Below are positions 9,761 to 19,820 of a DNA stretch of 64,000 nt, piece by piece. Source of the DNA: Vibrio metoecus (lineage in GTDB: Bacteria; Pseudomonadota; Gammaproteobacteria; Enterobacterales; Vibrionaceae); contig NZ_JJMN01000030.1 of the NCBI RefSeq assembly GCF_000696385.1, forward strand, positions 37,269 to 101,268, given 5' to 3'. Below the pieces are notes generated by a model. It was not told the DNA's origin. It searched no databases and worked only from the letters and a program-made list of their open reading frames with translations. How positions within the stretch are numbered: position 1 is the stretch's first letter; each line of letters opens with the position of its first letter. A program made the position numbers and the translations under genes.

Positions 9761-12090
9761 CAAGAAAAAGTAGTAACAAGCCGCGCACCCGCAAAGCGCG
9801 CAGTGGCAAAAGTGCCTCCTCCTCCAAGCTGCGAGTTTGGCTCGGGAGGATTTGGGGCATCAGTTGGAAAATGGCACTGGCGCTAGCAGCCGTGTTGGTT
9901 TTTATTGGTATCTATCTCGATTCGATGATCAAACAGCGCTTTGAAGGGCAGTTGTTTGATTTGCCAACCGTGGTGTATGCGCGCATTTTGACGCTTGAGC
10001 CCGGTAACAGCCTCAGTTTGCAAGAACTGCGTAATGAGCTCGATGTCCTCAATTACCGCAAAGTGTCACAACCCCGTTTTCCCGGCGAATACTCTTCTTC
10101 TTCCACCCGAATTGAGCTGATCCGTCGTCCGTTTGAGTTCGCCGATGGCCCTGAGCCGGATCGTCGCGTCATGCTCACTTTTGATGGCAGTGGTTTGAAC
10201 AAAATCGAATCATTAGAGCAAAAACGTGAGCTAGGCTATCTGCGGTTAGAGCCGAAGTTGATGGGGATGCTGGAAAAAGACTCACCGGAGCAGCGACTCT
10301 TTTTACGTCGCGAGCAATTTCCTGAAGTGTTGGTGGATGCGCTATTGGTGACCGAAGATCGTGAGTTTTATCAGCATGATGGCGTATCTCCGATGGCGAT
10401 TGGCCGAGCTATGGTGGTCAACCTCAAAGCGGGGCGCACGGTGCAAGGGGGCAGTACCTTAACTCAGCAGCTTGCCAAGAATATTTTCCTTTCTAGCGAT
10501 CGCACCTTGTGGCGTAAGCTGCGTGAAGCCTATATGGCGCTGATCATCGATTATCGTTACAGCAAAGATCGCATTCTTGAAGCCTATCTTAACGAAGTTT
10601 ATTTAGGGCAAAGTGGCGCAGATGCGATCCACGGTTTTGGTCTGGCCTCACGGCTCTATTTTGGTCAGCCGCTGCAAGAGCTACGGATTGATCAATTGGC
10701 ATTGTTGGTCGGCATGGTTAAAGGACCTTCTTATTACAATCCGATGCGTTTTGCCGAGCGCGCTCGTGAGCGACGCGATCTGGTGCTCAAGTTGATGATG
10801 GAGCACGATATTCTGACCGCGCAAGAGTACCAACAGGCGGTGACTCGTCCGTTAGATGTGCAGAAAACTGCGCAAATTGCCGGTCGTCAGCCTGCTTATT
10901 TCCAACAAGTCTCGATTGAGCTAAAAGAAAAACTGGGTGACAAATTCAAAGCCGACTCTGGGTTGCGAGTGTTTACTTCGCTCGATCCGGTTTCGCAGTC
11001 CAAACTGGAGCAAGCGATCCACGATCAGATCCCGCAATTAGCAAAAACCGCAGGCAAAGATCTCGAAGCTGCGGCGATTGCGGTGGATCGTCACAGTGGG
11101 GAAATTCGCGCCATGGTTGGCGGTAAGCGCACGGGTTACGATGGTTTTAACCGCGTGCTTAATGCCAGCCGACAAATCGGATCTCTGGTCAAGCCTGCGG
11201 TCTATCTCACGGCGCTAACTCATCCGGATCAATACAATCTGGCCACGACACTGGAAGATAAACCGATCACTTTAAAAGGCAGTGAAGGCACAGCGTGGAC
11301 ACCGAGAAACTACGATCGAAAATACCGTGGTGAAGTGCCACTTTATTTGGCGCTCGCTCAATCACTCAATGTGCCGACCGTGGCTTTGGGGATGAAACTT
11401 GGGATTGATCAAGTCTCAGCAACCTTGGGTAAGCTCGGCGTGAATCGCGACGAAATTCGCCCTGTCCCTTCGATGTTGCTCGGTTCATTCTCACTCACGC
11501 CATATCAAGTGGCGCAGATGTACCAAACGTTGACCAATTCCGGCAAAAAAGCCCCGCTGTCAGCGCTACGTTCTGTGCTCGATTTGGAAGGCAATGTGCT
11601 GTATGAATCCCTACCCAAAGTGTCACAAGCGGTCGATCAGCAAGCAGCATGGCTCACCACTTATGCGATGAAGCAAGGTGTACAAGAAGGCACCGGACGT
11701 TACTTGAATGCGCAGTTCAGCAGTGCTGCGTTGGCGGGCAAAACTGGCACCACCAACGATAACCGAGACAGTTGGTTTGTAGGGGTGGATGGCCGCGAAG
11801 TGACCACGATTTGGCTTGGCCGTGATGATAACCAACCGACCAAGCTCACTGGCGCAAGTGGTGCATTGCGGGTATATGCTCAGTATTTGAAATACCGAAT
11901 TCCTGAGCGATTACAGTTGCCGTGGCCGGAGGGGATCACCACTTTCGGATTTGCGAAACAAGCTCAAGGTGGATTAACGCTCGACTGTGATAACGCGTTT
12001 AAACTACCAATCTGGGATAATCAGCAGCAGTTAAAACAGCAGTGTGAAAACCGCCCGACCGAATGGCTGAAAAAGCTTTTCCCTTGGTAG
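9757..12090 (+). CDS. mrcB: Penicillin-binding protein 1B (bifunctional transglycosylase/transpeptidase)
   Basis: PBP1B polymerises and cross-links peptidoglycan at the outer face of the inner membrane. The 777 residues comprise a basic cytoplasmic tail, a single TM at about 36-54, a UB2H-like domain (about 60-150), the GT51 domain with catalytic Glu200 in TEDREFYQHDG and QGGSTLTQQL, and the transpeptidase domain with SxxK at Ser476-Lys479 (GSLVKP), SLN and KTGTT near 669. It is shorter than the E. coli long isoform (844 residues), as in other vibrios. It shares the ATGA overlap with hrpB. Activation by outer-membrane LpoB or a Vibrio analogue is known for the family but no such gene is nearby. 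Confidence 0.95.
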   Translation: MTRKSSNKPRTRKARSGKSASSSKLRVWLGRIWGISWKMALALAAVLVFIGIYLDSMIKQRFEGQLFDLPTVVYARILTLEPGNSLSLQELRNELDVLNYRKVSQPRFPGEYSSSSTRIELIRRPFEFADGPEPDRRVMLTFDGSGLNKIESLEQKRELGYLRLEPKLMGMLEKDSPEQRLFLRREQFPEVLVDALLVTEDREFYQHDGVSPMAIGRAMVVNLKAGRTVQGGSTLTQQLAKNIFLSSDRTLWRKLREAYMALIIDYRYSKDRILEAYLNEVYLGQSGADAIHGFGLASRLYFGQPLQELRIDQLALLVGMVKGPSYYNPMRFAERARERRDLVLKLMMEHDILTAQEYQQAVTRPLDVQKTAQIAGRQPAYFQQVSIELKEKLGDKFKADSGLRVFTSLDPVSQSKLEQAIHDQIPQLAKTAGKDLEAAAIAVDRHSGEIRAMVGGKRTGYDGFNRVLNASRQIGSLVKPAVYLTALTHPDQYNLATTLEDKPITLKGSEGTAWTPRNYDRKYRGEVPLYLALAQSLNVPTVALGMKLGIDQVSATLGKLGVNRDEIRPVPSMLLGSFSLTPYQVAQMYQTLTNSGKKAPLSALRSVLDLEGNVLYESLPKVSQAVDQQAAWLTTYAMKQGVQEGTGRYLNAQFSSAALAGKTGTTNDNRDSWFVGVDGREVTTIWLGRDDNQPTKLTGASGALRVYAQYLKYRIPERLQLPWPEGITTFGFAKQAQGGLTLDCDNAFKLPIWDNQQQLKQQCENRPTEWLKKLFPW

Positions 12091-12217
12091 GCTAGTGATA
12101 AGAGTCATCGATGATAGGCAGTACAGCGATTTATCATTGACCTAAAACTTCAAGTTGTTTGGCTGAATTTAGGTGTTTATAGTGGTTTGATTCTTAAGGA
12201 TTTAGAGGGTAACTCAC

Positions 12218-14512
12218 GTGATGAAATGGGCGGTGTCATTCAGCGTTGTGTTCGGAGTATTACTTGCTCCGTTGGCGTTGGCGCAAGAAAGCAATGCTCA
12301 GGCAGCTCAGCGCCCTAAAATCGCGTTAGTGCTGGCGGGTGGTGGTGCGAAAGGTGCGGCGCATATGGGCGTGCTAAGAGCGCTGGAAGAGCTCCACGTT
12401 CCCGTCGATATCATCACAGGAACCAGTATGGGCGCTTATGTCGGAGGTTTATATGCCACTGGCATGAGCGCAGAAGAGATCGAAGCACTGATATACAGCG
12501 TGGATTGGAACCGTGGGTATCGCGATCGCGTTGATCGTAGCCAACGTCGAGTACGTGACAAAGAGTACGAAGATCGCTACCAAATCACCACGGATCTTGG
12601 TTTACATTGGGGGGAAGTGCGCGCCCCGAAAGGCGTGGTGCAAGGACAAAACATGCTGCGCATGTTGCGTGAAACCACAGGCAATTTGCCCGCTTTTGAT
12701 TCTTTTGACCAGTTGGTGATCCCTTATCGTGCCGTCGCGACCGATATCATCCATCTACAAGAAGTCGTGCTTGATAAAGGTTTTTTAGTCGATGCGATGA
12801 TGGCCAGTATGTCAGTGCCAGGGGCGTTACCTCCTTACGAGATTGATGGTTTATGGTTGGTGGACGGTGGTGTCACCAACAATATGCCAGTGGATATAGC
12901 TCGTGCGATGGGAGCCGATATTATCATCGCGGTAGACATCAGCACTGATTACAAATCCCAAGAAGACTTCACTAATCTGTTTACGGTGGCCGATCAGCTA
13001 TCCAATTATCTTGTTCGTCGTAGCACCGAAAAGCAGAGTGACAACCTGACTGAGCAGGATCTGCTGTTGCGTCCTCAGGTGGGAAAAATGGAAACCACCG
13101 AGTTTGATAAAATGCCTGATGCTTTTGCGATGGGCTATCAGGTCGCGATGGATAACCAAGCCTTTTTACAGAAAATCGCCTTAAGTTCAGCACAATACCA
13201 AAACTACATCGATGCCAAAGAAGAGCGCCGTAAAACGTTGCGTTATGGTGATAATGTTAAAGTTGACGAAATTGTTCTGCAAAACAATACCCACTACAGC
13301 GATCTGCTATTACTGAACCGACTCAATTTAGAACCCGCGCAAAAGCTCAGCACCGAAGAGATTGAAACCAGTATCGAAGATCTTTATGCGTTAGATCGGT
13401 TCGAGCTGGTACGTTATCAATACGAGCAGCAACAAGACACAGAACAGCTAGTGATCGATGTTCGCGAAAAGTCGTGGGGGCCGAATTACGTTAACTTTCG
13501 CTTCTTTCTGGAAGATGATTTTGAAACCGAAAGCCAATATGCTTTGGGAGTTTCTACCAATTTTACCGACATCAATTCGCATGGTGCGGAATTGGCTCTC
13601 AATATGGATATGGGAACCGACAAACTGATTGAAGCAGAACTCTATTCTCCTTTGCTATCGGGACAAAAAACCTTTACTACGGCTTCGCTGCGTTACAGTA
13701 ATGAACGACGCAATGCCCCGATTGCCGGATTTGAAGATACGTCACTCAGTGCGACCGAAAATTACTTACCGATCACCTATTCAGAGTGGATAGGGGAGAT
13801 TGCACTCGGTTATCAAATTGAGTTGTGGCGAGAAATCAAACTCGGTACACGCTACAGTAAGGGCAATGGGCGAGCATCCTCGTTACCGGCATTTGGCGAT
13901 TTTTCATTTGATCGGCGTGGAGTATTTTTCGATTATCGACACGACACTTTGGACGATTTCAGCTTGCCACAACAAGGTGTCTATTTTGATTTGGAATATC
14001 TGATCTCCAGAGACAGCTTTGAGGGTAGTAATCCACTGTCGAATGATGCGCTCTCTTCGGATACGGTGTACGAACTTTCCGGACGATTTGTCGCTGCGCA
14101 GACCATTTCGCGCCATACTTTAGTCGCAAATCTTGATCTTGGTGTGGTGAAGAGTAAGCACTCATCGACCCCGATAGATCCGAAAAGTATCGGTGGTTTT
14201 CTTAATTTGTCCGGCATCCCGCGTAACAGCTTGATAGGTCAAAACAAAGTGTACGGAAATCTGGTTTACCGCTACCGTTGGTTTGATAATGATTTTGGAA
14301 TGTTCACCTCGCCGGTCTACCTTGGTGCTTCGATAGAATATGGCGGCGTATGGTCAGATACTAACCTGAGTTTGCAAGACGCACCGTTATATGCCGCGGG
14401 TTCAGTCTTTGCTGGAGTCAATTCACCGATTGGGCCGATTATGTTTGGGTACGGGCGTACCGAACAGAATTATGACTCGTTTTATTTCATTATTGGCACC
14501 ACATTTAAGTAA
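12218..14512 (+). CDS. Patatin-like phospholipase with POTRA and outer-membrane beta-barrel (type Vd-like)
   Basis: The 764-residue protein has a signal peptide (cleavage after about residue 22, ALA-QES) and a patatin domain with the oxyanion loop GGGAKG (41-46), nucleophile GTSMG (Ser70) and catalytic Asp216 in VDGGVTNNMP. A POTRA-like segment lies at about 340-415. A bacterial-surface-antigen barrel from about 430 ends in an aromatic-rich last strand (IIGTTFK). This is the architecture of PlpD/FplA type Vd autotransporters and the RssA/YchK-related OM patatins. The GTG at 12218 is immediately followed by ATG at 12221; TTAGAGGG serves as RBS. Phospholipase A activity at or outside the outer membrane is a family inference. 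Confidence 0.88.
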   Translation: MMKWAVSFSVVFGVLLAPLALAQESNAQAAQRPKIALVLAGGGAKGAAHMGVLRALEELHVPVDIITGTSMGAYVGGLYATGMSAEEIEALIYSVDWNRGYRDRVDRSQRRVRDKEYEDRYQITTDLGLHWGEVRAPKGVVQGQNMLRMLRETTGNLPAFDSFDQLVIPYRAVATDIIHLQEVVLDKGFLVDAMMASMSVPGALPPYEIDGLWLVDGGVTNNMPVDIARAMGADIIIAVDISTDYKSQEDFTNLFTVADQLSNYLVRRSTEKQSDNLTEQDLLLRPQVGKMETTEFDKMPDAFAMGYQVAMDNQAFLQKIALSSAQYQNYIDAKEERRKTLRYGDNVKVDEIVLQNNTHYSDLLLLNRLNLEPAQKLSTEEIETSIEDLYALDRFELVRYQYEQQQDTEQLVIDVREKSWGPNYVNFRFFLEDDFETESQYALGVSTNFTDINSHGAELALNMDMGTDKLIEAELYSPLLSGQKTFTTASLRYSNERRNAPIAGFEDTSLSATENYLPITYSEWIGEIALGYQIELWREIKLGTRYSKGNGRASSLPAFGDFSFDRRGVFFDYRHDTLDDFSLPQQGVYFDLEYLISRDSFEGSNPLSNDALSSDTVYELSGRFVAAQTISRHTLVANLDLGVVKSKHSSTPIDPKSIGGFLNLSGIPRNSLIGQNKVYGNLVYRYRWFDNDFGMFTSPVYLGASIEYGGVWSDTNLSLQDAPLYAAGSVFAGVNSPIGPIMFGYGRTEQNYDSFYFIIGTTFK

Positions 14513-14776
14513 CCAAAGTGAGCGACTAAGGCGTATTGGGCGCTTTTCACTCAGTGAGAAAGCTAAAACTTTAGTCTCAAGTTGCTATGTTGGTCAAAAT
14601 GATGAGATTTTAATTTATCGTTAAACTTGCTATTCTGACGCCCACAGTTTGGCCTCTATGGCGCTGTTTCTCAGTCAATTTGAGTGAAAACAAGGGCTAG
14701 GGAGAGCCAAGTTTCCAAGGATGTTCGCTCGTATTTTTATAATCAACTGAGTGAACCGCAATGAGAGGAAAAAGTC

Positions 14777-17374
14777 GTGCTTGAAGCCTACCGTAAACAC
14801 GTCGCAGAGCGTGCCGCTGAAGGAGTTGTACCTAAACCCCTAGATGCAGAGCAAGTCGCAGGACTTGTAGAACTTCTGAAAAATCCCCCACAAGGTGAAG
14901 AAGCTTTTATTCTTGACCTACTTGAAAATCGAATTCCTCCTGGTGTTGATGAAGCGGCTTACGTGAAAGCGGGTTTCTTGACTGCTGTAACCAAAGGACA
15001 AGTGACATCGCCTCTGGTGAGTCGTGAAAAAGCGGCAGAGCTACTGGGTACGATGCAAGGCGGTTACAACATTGAACCGCTGATTGAATTACTTGACGAT
15101 AATGCACTCGCGCCAATTGCTGCGAAAGCGTTATCTCATACCTTATTGATGTTTGATAACTTCTACGATGTAGAAGAAAAAGCCAAGGCGGGTAATGCAT
15201 TCGCCAAGCAAGTGCTGCAATCTTGGGCTGATGCTGAATGGTTCCTGTCTAAGCCAGCGTTGGCCGAAAAAGTCACTTTAACCGTATTTAAAGTGACGGG
15301 GGAGACCAACACGGACGATCTCTCTCCAGCGCCGGATGCATGGTCACGTCCTGATATTCCTGTACACGCATTAGCCATGCTGAAAAACGCGCGAGATGGC
15401 ATTGAGCCGGATGTACCGGGTAAAGTTGGCCCGATCAAACAGATTGAAGCACTTAAAGCCAAAGGTCACCAACTGGTTTACGTGGGTGATGTGGTCGGTA
15501 CCGGTTCATCGCGTAAATCTGCAACCAACTCCGTGTTGTGGTTTATGGGAGACGACATTCCGAACGTACCGAACAAACGTACTGGCGGTTATGTTTTGGG
15601 CGGTAAAATTGCCCCAATCTTCTTTAACACGATGGAAGATGCTGGCGCGCTGCCGATCGAAGTGGATGTCTCCAAGCTTAATATGGGCGATGTGATCGAC
15701 GTTTACCCATTCGAAGGCAAAGTGTGTAACCACGCGACGGGCGAAGTGTTGGCGACTTTCAAACTGAAAACCGATGTACTGTACGATGAAGTACGTGCGG
15801 GCGGCCGTATTCCATTGATCGTTGGACGTGGTTTGACCGATAAAGCGCGTCACGCGTTAGGTTTGGAAGCATCAAAAGAATTCCGTCGCCCAGTGGCGGT
15901 GGCCGATAACGGTAAAGGTTACTCGCTGGCTCAAAAAATGGTGGGTAAAGCGTGTGGCGTGCAAGGCATTCGCCCAGGTACGTACTGCGAACCTAAGATG
16001 ACCACTGTGGGTTCGCAAGATACCACAGGCCCAATGACGCGTGATGAACTGAAAGATTTGGCGTGTTTGGGCTTCTCTGCTGATTTAGTGATGCAGTCTT
16101 TCTGCCACACTTCCGCGTATCCTAAACCGGTTGACGTTCAAACGCATCACACACTGCCGGATTTCATCATGAACCGTGGCGGTGTTTCACTGCGTCCGGG
16201 GGATGGTGTTATCCACTCATGGCTAAACCGTATGTTGCTACCTGATACAGTTGGTACTGGCGGCGACTCGCATACGCGTTTCCCATTGGGTATTTCTTTC
16301 CCTGCGGGTTCTGGTCTGGTGGCGTTTGCGGCTGCGACTGGGGTAATGCCTCTGGATATGCCGGAGTCGATTCTGGTGCGCTTCAAAGGCAAAATGCAAC
16401 CTGGGATCACCTTGCGTGATCTGGTGCATGCCATCCCTTACTACGGCATCAAACAAGGTCTGCTCACGGTAGAAAAAGCGGGCAAGATCAACGAATTCTC
16501 TGGTCGTATTCTGGAGATCGAAGGGGTTGAACACCTGACGGTTGAACAAGCCTTTGAACTTTCCGATGCATCTGCAGAACGTTCTGCGGCAGGTTGTACC
16601 GTGAAGCTTTCACAAGCGTCGATTGAAGAGTATCTCAACTCGAACATCGTGATGCTGAAGTGGATGATTGCGGAAGGCTATGGCGATCGCCGTACCATTG
16701 AACGCCGCATTAAAGCGATGGAAGCGTGGTTAGCTAACCCTGCATTAATGGAAGCAGACAAAGATGCCGAATACGCGCATGTGATTGAAATTGATCTGGC
16801 AGACATCAAAGAGCCTATCTTGTGTGCACCAAACGATCCGGATGATGCACGTCTGCTCTCTGAATGTGCGGGTGAAACGATCAATGAAGTGTTCATTGGA
16901 TCTTGTATGACCAACATTGGTCACTTCCGTGCAGCAGGCAAACTGCTTGATAAATTCAACGGCCAGTTGAACACACGCCTGTGGGTGGCTCCGCCAACTA
17001 AGATGGATCGTGACCAACTGACGGAAGAAGGTTATTACGGTATTTTTGGTCGCGCTGGGGTGCGTATTGAAACTCCGGGATGTTCGCTGTGTATGGGTAA
17101 CCAAGCGCGCGTAGCGGACAAAGCAACGGTGATGTCAACTTCAACACGTAACTTCCCGAACCGTTTGGGTACTGGTGCTAACGTGTACCTTTCTTCTGCT
17201 GAATTAGCGGCAGTGGGAGCGATTCTGGGCCGCATCCCAAGCGTGGCAGAGTACATGGAGTACGCGAAGCAGATTGATGCGGCGGCAGCGGATACCTACC
17301 GTTACCTCAACTTCCACCGTATGGGTCAATACACCAGCAAAGCGGATTCAGTGATTTTCCAAGAACCTGCATAA
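14777..17374 (+). CDS. acnB: Aconitate hydratase B (bifunctional 2-methylisocitrate dehydratase)
   Basis: AcnB interconverts citrate and isocitrate in the TCA cycle and binds its own mRNA when the Fe-S cluster is lost. The 865 residues have the AcnB order: N-terminal HEAT-like domain, swivelling domain 4, then domains 1-3. Cluster-ligand cysteines are in GSCMTNIG and in PGCSLCMGN near the C-terminus. The start is GTG at 14777 (VLEAYRKH) with AGAGGAAA upstream. The 264-bp gap before it has no gene and probably carries the promoter. A strong terminator at 17398 closes the unit. Nothing unusual was seen. Confidence 0.97.
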   Translation: MLEAYRKHVAERAAEGVVPKPLDAEQVAGLVELLKNPPQGEEAFILDLLENRIPPGVDEAAYVKAGFLTAVTKGQVTSPLVSREKAAELLGTMQGGYNIEPLIELLDDNALAPIAAKALSHTLLMFDNFYDVEEKAKAGNAFAKQVLQSWADAEWFLSKPALAEKVTLTVFKVTGETNTDDLSPAPDAWSRPDIPVHALAMLKNARDGIEPDVPGKVGPIKQIEALKAKGHQLVYVGDVVGTGSSRKSATNSVLWFMGDDIPNVPNKRTGGYVLGGKIAPIFFNTMEDAGALPIEVDVSKLNMGDVIDVYPFEGKVCNHATGEVLATFKLKTDVLYDEVRAGGRIPLIVGRGLTDKARHALGLEASKEFRRPVAVADNGKGYSLAQKMVGKACGVQGIRPGTYCEPKMTTVGSQDTTGPMTRDELKDLACLGFSADLVMQSFCHTSAYPKPVDVQTHHTLPDFIMNRGGVSLRPGDGVIHSWLNRMLLPDTVGTGGDSHTRFPLGISFPAGSGLVAFAAATGVMPLDMPESILVRFKGKMQPGITLRDLVHAIPYYGIKQGLLTVEKAGKINEFSGRILEIEGVEHLTVEQAFELSDASAERSAAGCTVKLSQASIEEYLNSNIVMLKWMIAEGYGDRRTIERRIKAMEAWLANPALMEADKDAEYAHVIEIDLADIKEPILCAPNDPDDARLLSECAGETINEVFIGSCMTNIGHFRAAGKLLDKFNGQLNTRLWVAPPTKMDRDQLTEEGYYGIFGRAGVRIETPGCSLCMGNQARVADKATVMSTSTRNFPNRLGTGANVYLSSAELAAVGAILGRIPSVAEYMEYAKQIDAAAADTYRYLNFHRMGQYTSKADSVIFQEPA

Positions 17375-17397
17375 GCAAAGTCATTTGTTTATCTAAT

Positions 17398-17426
17398 AAA
17401 GCCGCGCTTGTCGCGGCTTTATTTTT
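17398..17426 (+). terminator. Rho-independent terminator of acnB
   Basis: A perfect 9-bp stem (AAAGCCGCG / CGCGGCTTT) with a 5-nt loop is followed by ATTTTTT. It is placed 24 nt after the acnB stop. Confidence 0.9.
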
Positions 17427-17530
17427 TCCAGTCATTTGACTGTCTCCAACCTATGGATCTCACTTGTCTCAATGCCGTGAAGCCGTTTTGCTATATACTC
17501 GCGACATGGTTTATCTGTGGAGAGTTCACC

Positions 17531-17902
17531 ATGGAATTTGAATTTATTAAAAATACCTTGTTGGGTGAGTATTCCGTGCGATGCAGTATGGAGCATCAAA
17601 TTGTCGGGCGTTGGCTACAAGAAGAGATTGGTCAAGATCTGGCTAAACTGCATCAAGTTTTTGCATTGATTGAACAAGCCGAGCATTCGCCTGCTCAAGA
17701 GTTTCTATGGACAGGGCGAGAGATTTCTCTACTGGTGCAGGGCGATGAGATCACGGTGCAAGACAATGCACTTGCTTATGAAAGTGAGCATGAGCTGGAA
17801 ACGGATTTTTCACTGTACGACAGTGAAAGTGTCGCAGCCTGTGGGCGAGAGGACTTTATGGCACTCTTGAACCAATGGCAGAGTTTTGTGCATCGAAAAT
17901 AA
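17531..17902 (+). CDS. yacL: YacL family protein (UPF0231)
   Basis: This is a small acidic protein of unknown function that follows acnB in E. coli and vibrios. The 123-residue form starts at ATG 17531 (MEFEFIKN), preceded by GTGGAGAG as RBS, and matches the family length of about 120. An in-frame upstream start at 17408 would run through the acnB terminator and is rejected. Visible conserved-looking segments are WLQEEIG, FLWTGREISL and CGREDFMALLNQW. It is flanked on both sides by terminators, so it is monocistronic. Confidence 0.88.
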   Translation: MEFEFIKNTLLGEYSVRCSMEHQIVGRWLQEEIGQDLAKLHQVFALIEQAEHSPAQEFLWTGREISLLVQGDEITVQDNALAYESEHELETDFSLYDSESVAACGREDFMALLNQWQSFVHRK

Positions 17903-17946
17903 CTGGCAAGCTCGTTATTTGTTAAAACTTGTGCGTTATTGTTGGG

Positions 17947-17980
17947 AAAAGGCTGCACCTCATCGGTGCAGCCTTTTGTT
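17947..17980 (+). terminator. Rho-independent terminator of yacL
   Basis: The stem AAAAGGCTGCACC / GGTGCAGCCTTTT has a short TCATC loop and is followed by GTTTTTTATT. It separates yacL from the nitrogen-regulated glnK unit. Confidence 0.9.
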
Positions 17981-18031
17981 TTTTATTCATCTATTTATCT
18001 TTTTGTCTTTAAAAATCATGTGATTAAAAAC

Positions 18032-18048
18032 TTGGCACGCCACTTGGA
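18032..18048 (+). promoter_or_regulatory. Probable sigma-54 (RpoN) promoter of glnK-amtB
   Basis: The sequence TTGGCACGCCACTTGGA places a perfect TGGCAC -24 element the right distance from a -12-like TTGG, where the consensus is TTGC. It is 41 nt before the glnK ATG. Sigma-54/NtrC control of glnK-amtB is established in enterobacteria, which supports the call. The -12 mismatch (G for C) is a caveat. Confidence 0.6.
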
Positions 18049-18058
18049 TAATGAATAG

Positions 18059-18427
<369 letters not shown>

Positions 18428-18450
18428 TTTCAAGGATGGGAGATTTGATT

Positions 18451-19680
18451 ATGGAACTATCAACGACAGTGACAGAGTTGCGCTACGCACTCGACACCTT
18501 TTTCTTCCTGATTTCAGGAGCCCTAGTCATGTGGATGGCTGCTGGGTTTGCCATGCTCGAAGCAGGATTGGTTCGCTCTAAGAACACCACCGAAATTTTG
18601 ACGAAAAACTTTGTTCTGTACGCGATTGCTTGTACCACTTATTTAATCGTTGGCTACAACATCATGTATGTCGATAACAGCGAAGGGGGTTGGCTACCTT
18701 CGATTGGTGCGCTGATTGGTTCACAAGCCGACGGTGCGGATCACTCTTTGGAGTCAGACTTTTTCTTCCAAGTCGTGTTTGTGGCAACCGCGATGTCCGT
18801 GGTATCCGGTGCGGTGGCTGAACGAATGAAACTTTGGGCATTTTTGATTTTCTCTGCGATTTTGACGGCGTTCATTTACCCAATGGAAGGTTACTGGACT
18901 TGGGGTGGCGGTTTCCTTTCTGCGGCTGGTTTTAGCGATTTTGCGGGTTCAGGCATCGTACATTTAGCCGGCGCTTCTGCGGCATTAGCCGGTGTACTTT
19001 TGCTAGGCGCGCGTAAGGGTAAATATGGCAAAAATGGCGAAATTTACCCAATTCCAGGCTCAAACATGCCATTAGCTACCTTAGGTACCTTCATCTTGTG
19101 GTTTGGATGGTTTGGTTTTAACGGTGGCTCACAGCTGATGTTATCGGATTTTGAAAACGCCACCTCCGTCGGTAAGATTTTCCTCAATACTAATGCCGCT
19201 GCCGCGGCGGGTTCTATCGCCGCACTGTTGGTGTGTAAAACAACTTGGGGTAAAGCAGACCTGACGATGGTACTCAACGGTGCTTTGGCTGGCTTAGTGG
19301 CGATTACCGCTGATCCATTATCTCCATCTCCTCTATATGCGGTGGCGATTGGTGTGGTTGCCGGTGCTTTGGTGGTGTTTAGCATTATCGCGCTTGATAA
19401 AGTCAAAATCGATGATCCAGTGGGGGCGATTTCCGTTCACGGTGTGTGTGGTTTCTTTGGGTTGATGGTGGTACCGCTGAGCAATGCTGATGCAACCTTT
19501 GGTGCACAATTGTTGGGTGCCGCAGTAATCTTCGCGTGGGTATTTGGGGCAAGCCTACTGGTGTGGGGCGTACTCAAAGCGACGATGGGGATCCGTGTCT
19601 CAGAAGAAGAAGAGATGGAAGGGATGGACATGCACGATTGTGGTGTCGGTGCTTACCCTGAATTCGTGACCGTTAAGTAA
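18451..19680 (+). CDS. amtB: Ammonium transporter AmtB
   Basis: This inner-membrane channel conducts NH3/NH4+ under nitrogen limitation and is gated by GlnK. The 409 residues have eleven hydrophobic segments. The twin-His pore is recognisable in GSGIVHLAGAS and in ISVHGVCGF, and the Phe gate region in WFGWFGFNGGS. The ATG at 18451 (MELSTTV) has GGGAG about 10 nt upstream; an ATG at 18436 overlaps that RBS and is rejected. The short cytoplasmic tail (SEEEEMEGMDMHDCG) resembles other vibrio Amts. It is cotranscribed with glnK and ended by the terminator at 19708. Confidence 0.95.
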   Translation: MELSTTVTELRYALDTFFFLISGALVMWMAAGFAMLEAGLVRSKNTTEILTKNFVLYAIACTTYLIVGYNIMYVDNSEGGWLPSIGALIGSQADGADHSLESDFFFQVVFVATAMSVVSGAVAERMKLWAFLIFSAILTAFIYPMEGYWTWGGGFLSAAGFSDFAGSGIVHLAGASAALAGVLLLGARKGKYGKNGEIYPIPGSNMPLATLGTFILWFGWFGFNGGSQLMLSDFENATSVGKIFLNTNAAAAAGSIAALLVCKTTWGKADLTMVLNGALAGLVAITADPLSPSPLYAVAIGVVAGALVVFSIIALDKVKIDDPVGAISVHGVCGFFGLMVVPLSNADATFGAQLLGAAVIFAWVFGASLLVWGVLKATMGIRVSEEEEMEGMDMHDCGVGAYPEFVTVK

Positions 19681-19707
19681 CATTTAGTTACCAAGTTCAC
19701 TTTAGAG

Positions 19708-19732
19708 AACCTGCCCTTTGGGCAGGTTTTTT
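19708..19732 (+). terminator. Rho-independent terminator of glnK-amtB
   Basis: The 9-bp stem AACCTGCCC / GGGCAGGTT has a 3-nt loop and is followed by TTTTATTT. Confidence 0.9.
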
Positions 19733-19753
19733 ATTTCTGCTGATTGTTTTCTT

Positions 19754-19795
19754 AATAATCATTCTTATAATGCATTGAAACTGATAAACGTTATC
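19754..19795 (+). promoter_or_regulatory. Fur operator-like sites and promoter of fbpABC
   Basis: Two Fur-like elements lie 26-67 nt before fbpA. The first, AATAATCATTCTTATAATG at 19754, has several GATAAT-type hexamer matches. The second, at 19783-19795, contains the perfect inverted repeat GATAA-ACG-TTATC. Fur repression of ferric-ion ABC transporters is well established, and the arrangement predicts induction by iron starvation. Confidence 0.75.
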
Positions 19796-19820
19796 ATTAG
19801 TAATTATAAAGGATTTTAAG

